Shown here piece after piece: positions 1 through 13,259 of a stretch of DNA of 64,000 nucleotides. Made by a program: the position numbers and the translations under genes. The stretch comes from Paulownia fortunei (Eukaryota > Streptophyta > Magnoliopsida > Lamiales > Paulowniaceae): the NCBI GenBank assembly GCA_019321725.1, contig CM033110.1, positions 1,334,729 to 1,398,728 on the forward strand. Direction: 5' to 3'. The notes below the pieces were generated by a model. That model was given only the letters and a program-made list of their open reading frames with translations. It ran no database searches and was not told the DNA's origin. Each line of letters starts with the position of its first letter. The first letter of the stretch is position 1.

Positions 1-130
1 GTGTGCCTACTTACATTATGTGTGTGTGTGTGTGTGTATATATATATTTAATGTGGAATTCTTTTTTAATTTACTTAAGATAGAAATTTAAATAAAAATA
101 TTTTCAAAAAATTGTATATAATTCACAAAA

Positions 131-425
131 AGAAGATTGAAAGTATGTAGTATCGCAATATTATTTTTATTTAAATGATTATATCTTCTTTTAAAAAAAT
201 AAAAATTAAAACTACTTTTTTAGAACATTAAAAAATACTTTCTCAAATTTATAAATTCTATTTCTTTTTAAACATCCAAAATATGGGTTTTATAGAAGAT
301 TGATAGCATCAGTATCACATTATTATTTTAATTTAAAATATTATTTTAGAACATTAAAAAATACTTTATCTCTTCCAATTTTATAAATTTTATTTCTTTT
401 TAGAAATTCAAAATATGAATATTTT
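131..425. repeat. Diverged AT-rich tandem repeat, about 160 bp period
   Basis: The phrase agaagattga followed by a tatcgcaatatt-like stretch at 131 recurs as agaagattgatagcatcagt at 293, and tagaacattaaaaaatactt at about 222 recurs near 352. Two to three diverged copies are visible by eye. No coding content. Confidence 0.4.
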
Positions 426-860
426 TGTATTTATGATATATCATCACTAACTTTAGACCACTATTTTAAAAAATAATAATTTAATAATATAAAAAAATTT
501 CCAACTCCCATCCAAAAATTTCATAATTTTGTGTTTAGTTCAATGGAATTGTAGAATTGAGAAGTACAAATACTGTAATAAATTTGGGATGGAAGAAGAA
601 GTATATATACTTGTGTGTGTGTGTGTGTGTGTGTGTGTGGAGATAGGGGGAGTGGGGGGGGGGGGGTTTGGGTTGGGGTGTGTGTATATATAGAGTGTAT
701 GTATATATGAAAGTCTGCAAGAAAAAGATACGAGTGTTGGGGGTCAAACGACAGTTCGTACTACAAAGTGTCCTGCGGACAGAGGTCAAAGGAAAGAGGC
801 CAAAATCAGAATATGTCTGAGAAGTTAAAATGAATTGATTGGACTTTATGTACACTCATT

Positions 861-958
861 CACGTGGTGGGGTGGGAACTTCTTTGACTCTATACTCCAT
901 CTTACGTGGCACTGCTCACTACCCCCTGATAGCCACGTGGCCCTATATATATATATAT
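861..958. promoter_or_regulatory. G-box cluster beside a TATA run
   Basis: CACGTG lies at 861-866 and 934-939, with a further TACGTGG at 904-909. A long TATA run follows at 944-958. Closely spaced ACGT-core boxes next to a TATA run are typical of light- or ABA-responsive plant promoters. No coding sequence is recognised on either side within the window, so the cluster may serve a leftward gene that starts outside it, or nothing. G-boxes are palindromic and give no direction. Confidence 0.4.
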
Positions 959-3289
959 GCATATTTTGTTTTATTTATTTACTATACATATATATTATAA
1001 TTCATATTCTTTTTTGAGTATATTGTTAATCAAGTGTTTGTATAATTGATAAATATATTTTTTTATAAAAGTAAATATTTATTCATCAAGTTTATTATAC
1101 TATTCACCAATACGTCGAGCTTAGGATATTATTTGGTATGATAGGAAAAGTACCATAAAATATTACTATTCAGTTAAATCCACTTAAATAAAACATGTCA
1201 ACTACTCCACATTTTTTTATGTTTTACATATTTAAAAAATAATAATATATTTCAATTCTAATTATTTAAGTAAGTCGTTGAATTAATTACAACTTAAATT
1301 ACCATTATTTAGTATATATAAATCTAAAATAAAAACCACTAAATTCAATCCTTATTATATACAAAAGTTTAGTTTTGAAATTGGGATTGGCTTAATCTAT
1401 TATATAATCATGTAGAGTCAAAAATTTGAGAAACTTGATTTGGACCCATGATAAAAAATCCATCCAACAAATAATCACGCAACTGAATGATTAACCAACC
1501 CAAAATTGACTTTCATTTGTGCCATGAAATTGGTGAGTATGTTAAATAAAACATCTTTTGTCTTTTTTCATTTGATGGGCATTTTTTTTTATTTTTTTGT
1601 ACTATCCCCTAAATAATCCCTCAATTCAAACAAAATAATATTAATATTACATAAAATTTTCAATTTTCAATCATACAATTCAAACATGAAACTTTCATAT
1701 ATTATAATATATTCATAAACAATGTAACTCTATTTTATCAAATTAATCTTACCAAATCCTATCAACAAATCCAGACGGGGCCGAAGAGAAAAAGGAAATG
1801 AAAATGCTACATAATTTTGGGTGTCAAAAAATAAAGGAAAAGATAAAAAAAAAAAGATTATTGCTTTGATAAGAAAAACTATTTGTTGGTGGGAAACATT
1901 CAAAGGGACAAGTTCTGCCAATTGCCCTTTGGTCTTAACATTTATATATTTGACCGTTGACAATCAAACGTACGTGGACATAAATTTTAATGGCCCATGT
2001 TGGGATATATATGTGTACCTATCCAAATTAGTAAATAATTACTCGAATCCGTGACATAATTTTAAATTATTAATTGAGTAAAGTTGGAATCGAATTTATA
2101 AAATTTTATAACTCAAACTTGACTTAAAATATTTGAATTTGAGATATATTTAAACTGTGTAAAACTAAAGAAGATTGGCTTGAATCTGTTGGCTAAAACA
2201 AATTTTTGGAAACCAGGTTCTAACATCCTGATCACCCCCCACATCCAAATAATTTCAGATATGTCTTATCTGCTTGTTTGTAGGGAGGTATGGGCATCTT
2301 CCACATTGTTAATTTAAAAGTAATATAGTAATTTTTGTTAAAAAATTTAACAAAAAGAATATAGTAATTTTTGTTAAATATTGGTAAATGTTGAGATCGT
2401 GTCTTCAATTATGAAATCACGATGTAAGAATGGAATCTAATGCGACATAATCCAATATAAGTTATCAGACAAAGTTCACGAGGTTTACGATGAAGATCCA
2501 AACCTCAAAAGTTAAGTTCGAGATATTCGCAAAAAATCAAATCTATAAATTTATAAAACTCGCATGATCTATGCACCATACTATATTAAATTACACCACT
2601 CGAAACTTAAATATAAATACCCTAATTTTTATTATTTAAATGTATGTATTTAATATGAAAATAACTCTATTAATAACTTAAACATCATATGGTATCCCCC
2701 AAAATTCATAATATTTGTTTGTATCACCGACAAAATTCTACACACCACCTACTATCTGATAAAAAGGAAGATAACAAGGAGACACCTCTCTATATTCGAG
2801 AAAGTTGAATGTACGACCACACCACTTTGACCACATTAAAAATCTAATTAATATAATTTAATAATATATTTGCCAACACGAGTATCAGCAATCATCACTT
2901 GATATCTTGAAATATTATTAGGTATAAGCTATCGACTAAAATCAAGATTTTAGAAAACAATATATCTAATGATTTGCATTTAAAAAATAATCCCCAAGTA
3001 AATGACAAAAAAGATATTCTAACCAATTGAATATCTTTCATAAAAAAACCAAGGAAATATGTTACAATTTTTTATGAATTTGAGGATAATATTATCTCAT
3101 GGTAGGATAATTTGAGGATAATATTATTTCAGGATAATAAATCTCATAAAATCACTACTATTCAAGTACAATTATAATTATTTTAATATTTAAAATTTTA
3201 AGACAACCGTTCTTGTGATTGAATCTACGTGATTCTATCATTTCGTAGTTTTCTGGAATCAAGTGTAAAATTTTTGTTCACCTTTTGTG

Positions 3290-3320
<31 letters not shown>

Positions 3321-3911
3321 TCATTTTTTTTTTCTTTTCCTATGCCAAGTTACGGTATAGCAAAAAACTATGTAATCACCTTGAAACGCAACATATGATT
3401 TGTCCGCTTCGAGAAAAAGAGCGGCGCCGGAATTCCTAAGACCTAAGAATTTAGCATAATTTATTTCTCACTTCCAACACCGACCATCATCATATTGCTT
3501 ACCCTATTACTGTTCCATTGATGTCGGTTTGGAAAATTTAGTACACGATTTGGTTTTATTTTCAACTCATTTTTAATATTTTAATAATTTAAAATATTTT
3601 TATTAAATTTTTTTAAAAAAAATAAAATATATTTAAATTAATTATATTTTTATATATATTATATATGTCTTAAAATAAAAATATATTTATTTTATAATAC
3701 TTCCTGCATGAAATATCAATTAGATTTAAAATTGAATTTGATAAATATATGAAAATACGCGAAATATTAATAAGTTTGAAAATAAATTTTGCAAATGAAA
3801 TAAGTTGTTTTTTTTATTTATAAAAATAAATAAAATAAATGTATTTTTGGAGTTTCAAAAAGTGAAAAAATGAATAGATTTTTTTTTCTGAAAATAAAAA
3901 CAAACAGGGCC

Positions 3912-4257
3912 TTAGAGCTTGTTTGGTTTCATTTTCATTTTCAAATTAATTTTTATGTTTTTAGTATTTTGGAGATTGAAAATATTTTTACTAGATATTT
4001 ATATTTCTATATTAACTATACAAGTCTGACAATAAATACTTTATTAATGTTATTTCCTACAGGAAAATATGTAAATACTAATAGATTTTAAAAATTATTT
4101 GATAGTTATATTTTTATATCTAAAATTGATTGAAAATTTTAAAAAATAAAAATAAATAACATTTTTAATGAAAATGAATAAAATAATGTATTTCTAAAAT
4201 TTTAAATAGCAAAAATTAAAAAGGAGATCTTTGAACATGTAAACAAATAAGCTCTAA
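3912..4257. mobile_element. MITE-like element, 346 bp
   Basis: The left end TTAGAGCTTGTTTGG (from 3912) is mirrored by the right end ...AAATAAGCTCTAA (to 4257), whose reverse complement reads TTAGAGCTTATTTGT. The interior is AT-rich and non-coding. The outer TTA/TAA can be read as a TA target duplication plus terminal inverted repeats beginning GAGCTT. The superfamily is uncertain. Confidence 0.5.
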
Positions 4258-5548
4258 TGAACCGTCGATTTTGAATTCTTTTAGTTATTCCTAATACACA
4301 TTTAAATAAATGAAAACTTGCAGTTGATTATGAACAAAAACACGTTTAGAGTTTTCCTACATTGTTCGAAAAATTATTTACGTATACATAAATAAAACAA
4401 ATACTTTAATTTTTTTTTTTAAGATTTCGAGATGTAATCAAAATTAACACTATTTAGTGTAAATAAATCATACAAATATTAAAAAAATAATTTTTAAGAT
4501 TTGGAGACATAATCACAATTATTTATTTAATAGGTTCACACGTAAATCTCATAAACCAACGATTCTGGATGACCCAAACGATCATGTCGAGACTCCAAAA
4601 GAATATTGTAAGATTTTGTTGCCCTCATTGAATATTTAAGGTCAACCTTAAAGTATTCGGGACATTGAATCCATCTTTAGGTTAGATTCATTTGTCTGTT
4701 TTTGACCCTTCCATATCTAGAATAACAAGGTTGTTGAAATGTGTGCTGGAGATTTCTCCTAAGGTTGGAACTTGAATCACAAGATATGTAATAAATTTTG
4801 ACCACTACAATACAATATTCTATTTTGTAGGCTACTACTATTAGACTCTTGGTTATGCTACTAATTGTATTTTTCTTTTTTGCACTTCCATCACTAAATT
4901 TTTAAAAAAAGTGTTTTTATTTTTTTTTATTTTTTTCACACTGCATAAAATGATAAAATTTTAATTTAATTAATTATCATTAATGAGAATTTAGAAATTT
5001 GGTCTTTAAGACTGATATGAAAATAAAATAAAATGATATTAATGCTTGAGTCTAATTGGGTAAAAAGTCGGGAGTTGAAAGTGTAGACCTAACATGTAAC
5101 ACAATAAACACAATAAAGTTGTTAGAAGAATAAAGAATTTTTTTTCGGACTTTAACTCGAAAAATTGTTTATTTTTTTAATGACACAATAATAGAAAAAT
5201 ATTTATTTTTATTGAATTTCAGTGAATTTGTGAAAAAATTCAATGAAGTATTAATTTTCTTTTCGAATTCGAGTTTGTTGCTAAATTCTTATGTTCTAAT
5301 AGAAGGGCTGAAAAGATAGATTAAAGCTTGTCCTAGCCCATAGAAAAGCCCAATATTTAACCCAGACAAGGCCCCAGGGCTTGTGACTAGAATGGGCCAA
5401 GGGCCCATGGGTTCTCTTATCCTGCTTATAAATCTAGTTGGATTTAGCAAAATTATCCTTAACCTACAAAAGGTTTAATTTATACGTCAAATTTTATTAT
5501 ATTATGATAAATAATTTTTAATTTATGAGGAGTGGTAATACACAAGTT

Positions 5549-5585
<37 letters not shown>

Positions 5586-6257
5586 GCAATTTTTATTCCG
5601 CCCCATACCAAAGTATTATGTTCGATTTTTTCTTCAAAAATATGTCAAAAGTCATTTTATGCCATTTTTTCTCTTGAAATTGTCCTTATTTATTAAATTT
5701 TAAAAAATAAAATATACAATAATCTATACATTAAATAACTTTCATTCATGATAAAAGAACAAAAAAATTTTAACCACATAATTAACTCCACGCATAAAGG
5801 TATTATTCATGAAAATCTGTCGTTGGATTAGGAATCGAGCAAAACAAATTGTTTCGTGGAGTGCTAGATATAATTTTAGTTTTATTTTATTAGTATTTAT
5901 TTGAAAAAATATCTTTAAATATAATCTTTTTACGACAATAATAATTTAATTTAAATTTTTCGATTCAAATTAAAAGCACAACGGTCACTTACACAATAAA
6001 TATTTCCCCCTACACATTTTATAATAGACAGGATAAATATTTTAGACAAATAAAAAGAAATAAACTAAAATTATTTTATAATATAAAGAATAAATAATTT
6101 TAGACAAAAAATAAAAAATAAAAAAAAATTAAAAATCTTTGAGTGAGAAGTGATGGAGATTAGGCCAACGGTATAGTGAACTGGCGCCAAACCTTATCAG
6201 CTTCAATTGAAGGAGACGAAGTTAGAGAGAGAAATTACACGAACAACACACACAGAT

Positions 6258-9200
6258 ATGTCCCTTTCTCTCTCATCACTCGTCTTCTCTCTCTACAAAC
6301 CCACGCCATTCAATTACCCAGCCCACAATTCGATTGTGCTCACAAAACCCAGTAAATGTTTGGTCCGAGCTTCCTCATCAGCTGCTCCGGGAATCGATTT
6401 TACCACTCTCGAATCCGCCATTGCAAAGGTTCCTTCTTTTTCTTTGCTTCCTGTATCACTCACGTAGCAAACTCTACAGAATTATGTCTGGTTTACAAAT
6501 TATTCATGGGCTTGTTAGTTGTTGGACGCTTGAACTTGAAGTGCTCTGAATTAGCTGTTTGTTAAGTTGATTGCTACTACTATTTGAATTCAAATGAATA
6601 TTGGTATATATATATATATATATAGCTCTACTGACGTTTTGAATAGGAATTCTTCGAGTCATAACTGATTAATTTACCAGCCAAGACTTTTCTCTGTGCT
6701 AATTCATCTTTACATGTCATAATTATCCTTTTTTTTGTGGATTGGGTGGATGGTTTGGTGGGTTGGGGGTGGGGGTTGTCTACTGCAGTACAATGAGGTT
6801 GGGGAAGATGTGGGTCGAACCCAGAACTAAATCTAGGGAAACGAACTCCTTTACCAGTGAGGAAGTTAGTTGGCCAATGTCAAAACTATCTATAAGTATG
6901 ATTTGTGGTTAAAAGAATGCTGGACAGTGTTAATGCCATGATATCTGAGTCATTTCTAGATTTTAAGGGCTTCCCAATTAAAACAATAAGATAAAAGTCC
7001 TGGAGATTGAATTAAGTGAATAATGCACATTACATTCTCTTCTAAGTTGTGATAGTTGTGACGTGCTTACTTCAAATGTAGGAATTGCTTTCAATTCACA
7101 ATATTTTCTAATTATTTTATTGATAATAGTGGTTATTGACTAATGGAGAACATGCTAGTAACATAGACGGTGGTGGAGATGATGTTGCCAGACAAAATGA
7201 TTTTTATGTATCTAAAATAGTGAAGGAAATGAGGTCCGTTTATTGTAAAAGACTAAACAGAGTGGAAACAATTTAGACTTCGAAGAATTGAGCTCTCTAG
7301 CATCTTATTTTCCGACGATGTTGTGTGCAAACTGTAGTGATGAAGCTTAACAAAAAGGGTGTAGTAAGTGTGAATACCCCCATCATCAGGACGTTAGAGG
7401 AGAATTAGATGCATGTACCCTCACCCCAAAGTAGGGAGGTGGTTTTAATTACATGAACCTGACACTTCCAGGTTGGACCTACCATATCAGCCCTGAGGTC
7501 TGCCCTTTTATGAGTGTTTTTCTAACTGATCTATTGCTGGTGTTTCTTTATAAAAACCTATAAAAGTAAACGTTTAGTGGCAACTCAGAGGAGTTGTTCT
7601 GCTAGAATCACATTCTGTTTTTACCGCTACTAGTTTGCCCTCAATCTGCGACTTGAGTTGATTGTAATAGAATATGGTAGAGGAAGCCAATTCAAAGTGA
7701 TGTGGCAGATGAACAAATAACCAGGAGAGTTGTGTAAAAGCAAAATTCAAGCGTTGGGGTTGTGTTCTATATTATCCAAGGGATGCTACTCCATTGGTCT
7801 TCATTGCTTAAAGTCTCATGTGTACAAATTTACTTGCCTGTCCCTCAACACAACAAGATTGACTTAAAAGATAAATTTGCTTTTGAAAATGGTTTCTTGA
7901 ATCACTTCTAGTGCATCCTATGGTTCACTGCAGAAAGATAGTGATGGCGTCAAAGAGGCACTTGATCAGTTGAGGGAAGTTGGTTGGGCCAAAAAATGGA
8001 GTTCTCAACCATACGTCTCATGTCGTACGGTCAGTCTCCAAAACTACTATGAAGTTCCTGCCAAGTGCTTCTAAAATTTTTGTTCTCATTTAGAGTCTTG
8101 AGTAGTGTTAATTTGAATATGTTGATAAAATGTTTACATATTTTTACTAACGGAACATTTTGGGTACAGACGTCTCTTCGGGAGCTGACATCTCTAGGAA
8201 TCAAGAATGCGGAGAACCTAGCTATTCCTAGTGCCAGAAATGATGTAAGTTCTATGAAACTTGTGTCTCATTCTGTTTCATATAGTAGAACCATATTTAA
8301 ACCATAACATGGTCTCAATAGAAGTTCTCTTGGGTAAGTCTAATAAACGTCCTTAGATTTAGACCATTTCTTCACCATTTTGAGGTAGGAAGTTTGGTTA
8401 TTCTCTAGGGTAAGTCGAATGGATGTGTCTTGATAGAACGATCTTAACTGTTGATTAAATAAAGAACCTATTTCTGTTTGCCACCAACTCGCGCGGTGTA
8501 TGCAACTGAATCTAATATTTATGCTTCTGTTTTCCATTTAGAATTTCTCACAGGATTAAAGATTTGTATAATGGAAATGGATTACGTGTATTTATTGTGA
8601 TTTGTTTTTCAAAACTTTGAATGAACCTTTATGCGTTTATTGAGTTGATTTTGTTCAGTGATGCAGGCAGCTTTTCTCTTTACTGTGGTTGGCACAACTG
8701 GATTTTTGGGTGTTCTTGCTGGTCAGCTTCCTGGGGTAGCTTCCAGTACCTTCCTACTTAAAAGTGTTAAACTTATTTTCTTTCTCAGGTGTACCACTAT
8801 CCTCTAATCATGTATATATCTCTACAACCATAGACAGCCACAAAATTTACAACTTTACAGCCTTATGAATATTGATTTAATTATTTCTTGAAGACTTTAA
8901 TAAAAGATCAAAAGGGATCATATAATTAATCATCGAGTAATTTGAGGGGAAAACTTAACTGTTGTCCACAAAGCAAAGTACTTACCGTGATTTGGTACAA
9001 ACTGAAGTGCTTTTCTATTTTCCATCAAACTTGGAGTTTTTTCTTTATTATTCTGGAATTTGCTTAATTATATTGCAGTTTTCACTCAAACATCTAGAAA
9101 TCTGAGGAGGTTATAGTTACTCGTAACTGTAAACGAATTTTCACTACTAAACTCTACAGTTCTTTTTCTTTAGTTTGTCTTACTTCCTGAGTTATCTTTG

Positions 9201-12200
9201 TCGTAACCTCCCATAAGGTCAAAATAACCATAAGGGGTTTGTTAAGTCATGGTGTTTGGTGCTTTTTCTTCTCCCTGAAGGACCAGTGAAGGAGGACACC
9301 TTCTATAATGCTAATTTTTCTTTGCTATGGATGTGCTAAATTGGTCAACATTAATATTGTTACTACCCAAAGCACTTGCACAGCATCTGCTACTTACACA
9401 CTGCCCAACTTGTGCAATGTTGATGACATCTGTGGGCATTTCAGATGAAATCTTCACAAATGAAATGTATTATGCCAATGTGTTACTGTGAAGGAGTAAA
9501 ATTTGTAAGTAAAACTTGGGCTAGTGGGAAAAACGCCCTAGTGGTTACTTGGTGAATTAGGTAGGATTATCTTCCTAGGCTTAACTTGTGAAGCTAGGAG
9601 GTTCCAGATTGTATCAAACCTGACCTAAGGACTGTCGGCACAGAGTGCAGCCAGATGCCCACGGTATAGGTCCTTGAATTTGTGAAGTTATTGCAAATGT
9701 TAAAATATACAAGTCTATTCTAGCATACCCACACAAATGCACACACATTTTACAAATATCTCATCTGAAAGCTAAAGCTATTAGAGAGGAGAGACTTTTA
9801 ATTTTTGATGTCTCTAACAACAAGAATTCAAATCCAAAGTGGTGATATAGATATGCCATAACAGCAGGAGAACAGGAGTTGGGCTTATCTATGTATGGTC
9901 ACATGCATTTGTAACTTAAGTTGGCTTGGTTTAAATTTTGCTCTTTCTGATTATGGTAACACTGCTACTGTGCACCAAGAGAATTTGATTTAATCAAAAC
10001 ATTTCATGCCATTGACATTCTTGATCTACCACTTTCTTGTTTCGCAGGATTGGGGCTTTTTTGTGCCATACCTGATTGGGAGCATCTCTTTAATAGTTCT
10101 TGCTGTAGGGAGTATTTCTCCTGGGTAAGTAGTTAAAGAGCTATCTGTTCCAAACCATCTATTTATAACTGAAGCAGATGCTTTTGAGAAAATATTCTAA
10201 TATTTTGAGATTTTTCTTATCTATTGTTTCTTTGGCATACTTATGAATAGCAGTGATATAGGTTAACAAAGAAAGCAAAAGTGGTCCAGTGCTCATGCAT
10301 ATGCACATTTAAAACTTGACAGCTGGATATGCGCACATACAACCACATATATAGCAGGTTATAAGTTAAGCCTTTTCAATTTTCTATGATGTAGGCTGCT
10401 TCAGGCTGCTATTGGTGGATTTTCTTCATTCTTTCCTGATTACCAGGAGAGGATTGCTAGACACGAAGCAGCTCATTTTTTAGGTATCATCTTCATGAGG
10501 TTCAATATGTCAAAAGTAGATAGGCTGATAAAATAATACTATTGAGAAGTTTCACAACACTACTGTTTTAGGTCACTGATAGATTTATCTCACATAACAA
10601 TCATTTTACTGAAGTCATTAATTCATGAAAGGTGCAGACACACAAATACATGCACACCCAAATGAAGAATATCCCATTTTATGGATATAGTAGTTTGCAA
10701 ATCTGAAGTTCTTACGACTCCAAAGCATTTGGGCTTGTGACCTGTATATCATTTGTAGCTTTGTGCATCTTGTGCTGTTTCCTCCATTAGTTACAAGAGT
10801 TTTCCTTTATTTGATCACTTTTGTGAAATATTTCACGTTATTCTCTGTCATTGGGTTATCTCTTTAAAATCTCTTCTCCTTCATGTTGCTTGCCTCTTCT
10901 CTAAATTTCTCCTTCTAATGAGGCCTAAGTATACAGTTTAATAGGATGGTTTTGATATTGTAGTTGCTTACTTACTTGGCCTTCCTATCCTTGGGTATTC
11001 ATTGGATATTGGGAAAGAGCATGTCAATCTCATTGATGAAAGGCTTGAAAAGCTTATTTACAGTGGACAGCTTGATGCCAAGGAACTAGACAGGTATCAA
11101 TCTCAAAGCTGTAGTTGCCATACCCCTGTTTACTTTCCTTTCCACTCAGAAACATGATAGGTTTTTGCTTAAAACCTTCTTTACATATCATTTTCATCTA
11201 TATTTGATCAAATTCTGATCGACAACATGAAAAAGTTTCTATGTGTAAAATTGATCCAGATATTGATAAGAATGTAATTCCTATTTTTCTCATGGGTGCA
11301 TGTCTGATGTGCTTGCGCATCTATCAAGTGACATTTTGGCAGGTCCTACAATTCCATTGCAAAATTAACAGGCTATTGCCAGAAACCTAGATTATTGTTT
11401 GAGTCAGAAATGAAGAACCTGAAGCAACCATTTTGCTTTTCCAATCAGCACACCAACTGCTATCTCTAAGTTCTCAAGCCTACTTTCTGAAAGTTAGGAA
11501 ACATGACTCAGTAAATTAATTTTTCTTGTTAGTAAAGTTTTGCCAAGCGACTATGTTCTGTCCCTTCTCGCCCATTGAAATGCCGGATGATGGAATTTTG
11601 TCACTACCTCAGCTTCAATACTACTCCTGCAAATAATTCATTCTCACACAAGCTTTTCACGTTAGAATTTCTTATCCTAATTTGCTTTCAGGTCTCATAC
11701 TTCTTAAAATCTGAAAAAGTAGAAACTAGTGAGTGATGATCCAAAATTTTTCTCACTTCTCAGGTTAGCAGTTGTAGCAATGGCTGGACTGGCCGCGGAA
11801 GGTCTACAATATGATAAAGTTGTTGGTCAATCTGCTGATCTTTTCACTCTTCAGGTTTGTTCATCCCACCAAGAAAAACATACAAACAGGCTCTAAAATC
11901 AAAATCTAATTCATTGACTTCCATCATTTCAGAGATTTATAAACAGGAGTAAGCCACAGCTTAGCAAAGAGCAGCAGCAAAACCTTACCAGATGGGCGGT
12001 AAGTTCTTCAATCAAACGGTTACATGGATGGTTTTCTGATGCATGCATAGCCGATTTTACTTCACAGTTTATGGAAAAATTTCTTTTGAATTTCTCTATT
12101 GCACTCTCAGCAAAGTAACCAGCACAACTGCATATATGAAAATTTAGGGGTTATATTGCAGGTGCTATTTGCTGCATCATTAATAAAAAATAATCGGGTA

Positions 12201-12281
12201 CTCCATGAAGCCCTGATGTCCGCGATGTCGAAGAAGGCAACAGTTGTTGAATGCATGGAAGCAATTGAGAAGGCTGAGTAA
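6258..12281 (+). CDS. Plastid M41 (FtsH-protease-like) membrane protein without AAA domain
   Basis: Ten exons can be joined in phase: 6258-6428, 7934-8029, 8170-8244, 8667-8735, 10048-10124, 10395-10483, 10964-11093, 11764-11854, 11933-11998, 12162-12281, giving 327 residues. The Ser-rich N terminus looks like a plastid transit peptide. Two hydrophobic segments lie near residues 115-135 and 140-163. The metalloprotease motif HEAAH is at 186-190, and a later AxxAE...QSADL stretch offers Asp261 as third zinc ligand, as in peptidase family M41. The AAA ATPase of true FtsH is absent. The nearest relatives I recall are Arabidopsis At2g21960, the stress-regulated At5g27290 and VIR3, thought to act in chloroplast membranes. 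The start is the ATG at 6258; the frame is open upstream but offers no better ATG. Intron 1 carries a SINE-like insertion. Proteolytic activity is inferred from the intact motif only. Confidence 0.88.
6775..6880 (-). mobile_element. tRNA-derived SINE-like insertion in intron 1 of the M41-like gene
   Basis: Read on the minus strand, an A-box-like stretch (complement of 6851-6875) is followed by GGGTTCGACCC (complement of 6812-6822), which fits a pol III B box. The spacing is that of a tRNA-derived SINE head. The body continues toward 6740 in a C-rich stretch. The ends are not defined. Confidence 0.45.
7390..7510 (-). mobile_element. Possible SINE fragment
   Basis: The stretch with atgcatgtaccctcacccca and accctccctactttgggg-type complement resembles the 3' half of plant tRNA-derived SINEs in reverse orientation. 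It lies in intron 1 of the M41-like gene. Recognition is by eye and weak. Confidence 0.25.
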
Positions 12282-13228
12282 ATTTAGCAACCATGTTTTT
12301 TTCAGAGAAAAGAGTCGCTGACAACATAAATGAAAAGACAGTAATTATTCTTTCTTAAACTATCTTCTGAACTTTTGGATTTAAGCTGCAATTGTAGCTA
12401 TATCATTTCTCAACATAAATGTTTGATTTTGCATTCCACCACATACCCTGCTCATGTTATTGGAACTCTCACAGTGATTCAGGACCAGAAAAGAGTAGAA
12501 TGATCAATTCTGAGATGAATATGATAATTGACTTTCAAGAATATGATCCAACCAAATTTTCCTAGGATCTTTGAGATTGTGTTTAGATTTAAGGATTTGA
12601 ATTTGAGATAAGTATTTGAAGTAAGGATTTCAAATAATTCAAATCCATTATAATAATTGAAAAAATAACTCAAAATTGTTAATAAAAGATTTGAAATCAG
12701 TAGTAATTGGAAATTATCCAAACAAGTGCAAGAAATTTGTAATTATGAATTTGAAATCTTTAGCTATTAAATTTTTCAATCCACAAACGGTGAAGGTTTT
12801 GATGAAGGATTCAATTTTCAAGTTACTTGAATGGTAATACTGCAAAGTCATGCCTACGACTTTTCAATCTTCCCCCTTTTTACTCCAGTATTTTGCTTAT
12901 TTCTTGAATCACGCTATGAATCACTTAATAATCAGAACACACAGTTGTTTGAACTTCGTATCTTAAAACAATCACAAATCATCTGTGTATGATGGACCTC
13001 ACGTGGGTCTACACCAAATAGAATTTGTGAAAACTCCGCGCTATCTCAATTTTTGCTTCAAATAATTGGCTTGAAGCAGCCAAACTCATACATTGTTGAA
13101 AAGGAGATTTAAATATATACACAACCGAAGTGAGATAGGCACAATACTAATTTTCTTAAAATAAATTTTGTCCTTATAATAGTACTTTAAAAAATAGGAC
13201 GTATGCCTCGTAAAATAAAATATTTCTT

Positions 13229-13259
13229 ACAAGATTAGTACATCATATACTAATCTTGT
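13229..13259. repeat. Perfect 12-bp inverted repeat (hairpin)
   Basis: ACAAGATTAGTA at 13229-13240 and its exact complement TACTAATCTTGT at 13248-13259 enclose a 7-base loop. No T-run follows on either strand. It may be a MITE remnant; no function is evident. Confidence 0.6.

Larger units (their letters stand above)
1..6257. other. AT-rich intergenic region without recognised gene
   Basis: No reading frame here resembles a protein I know; the open frames are short, low in complexity and lack family motifs. It holds (TG)n runs near 20-38, 612-640 and 3288-3304 (the last followed by a long T run), a (TA)n run near 5550-5582, a diverged tandem repeat at 131-425, a G-rich tract at 646-680, and the separately listed G-box cluster and MITE-like element. 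A gene transcribed leftwards off the window edge cannot be excluded. Confidence 0.6.
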
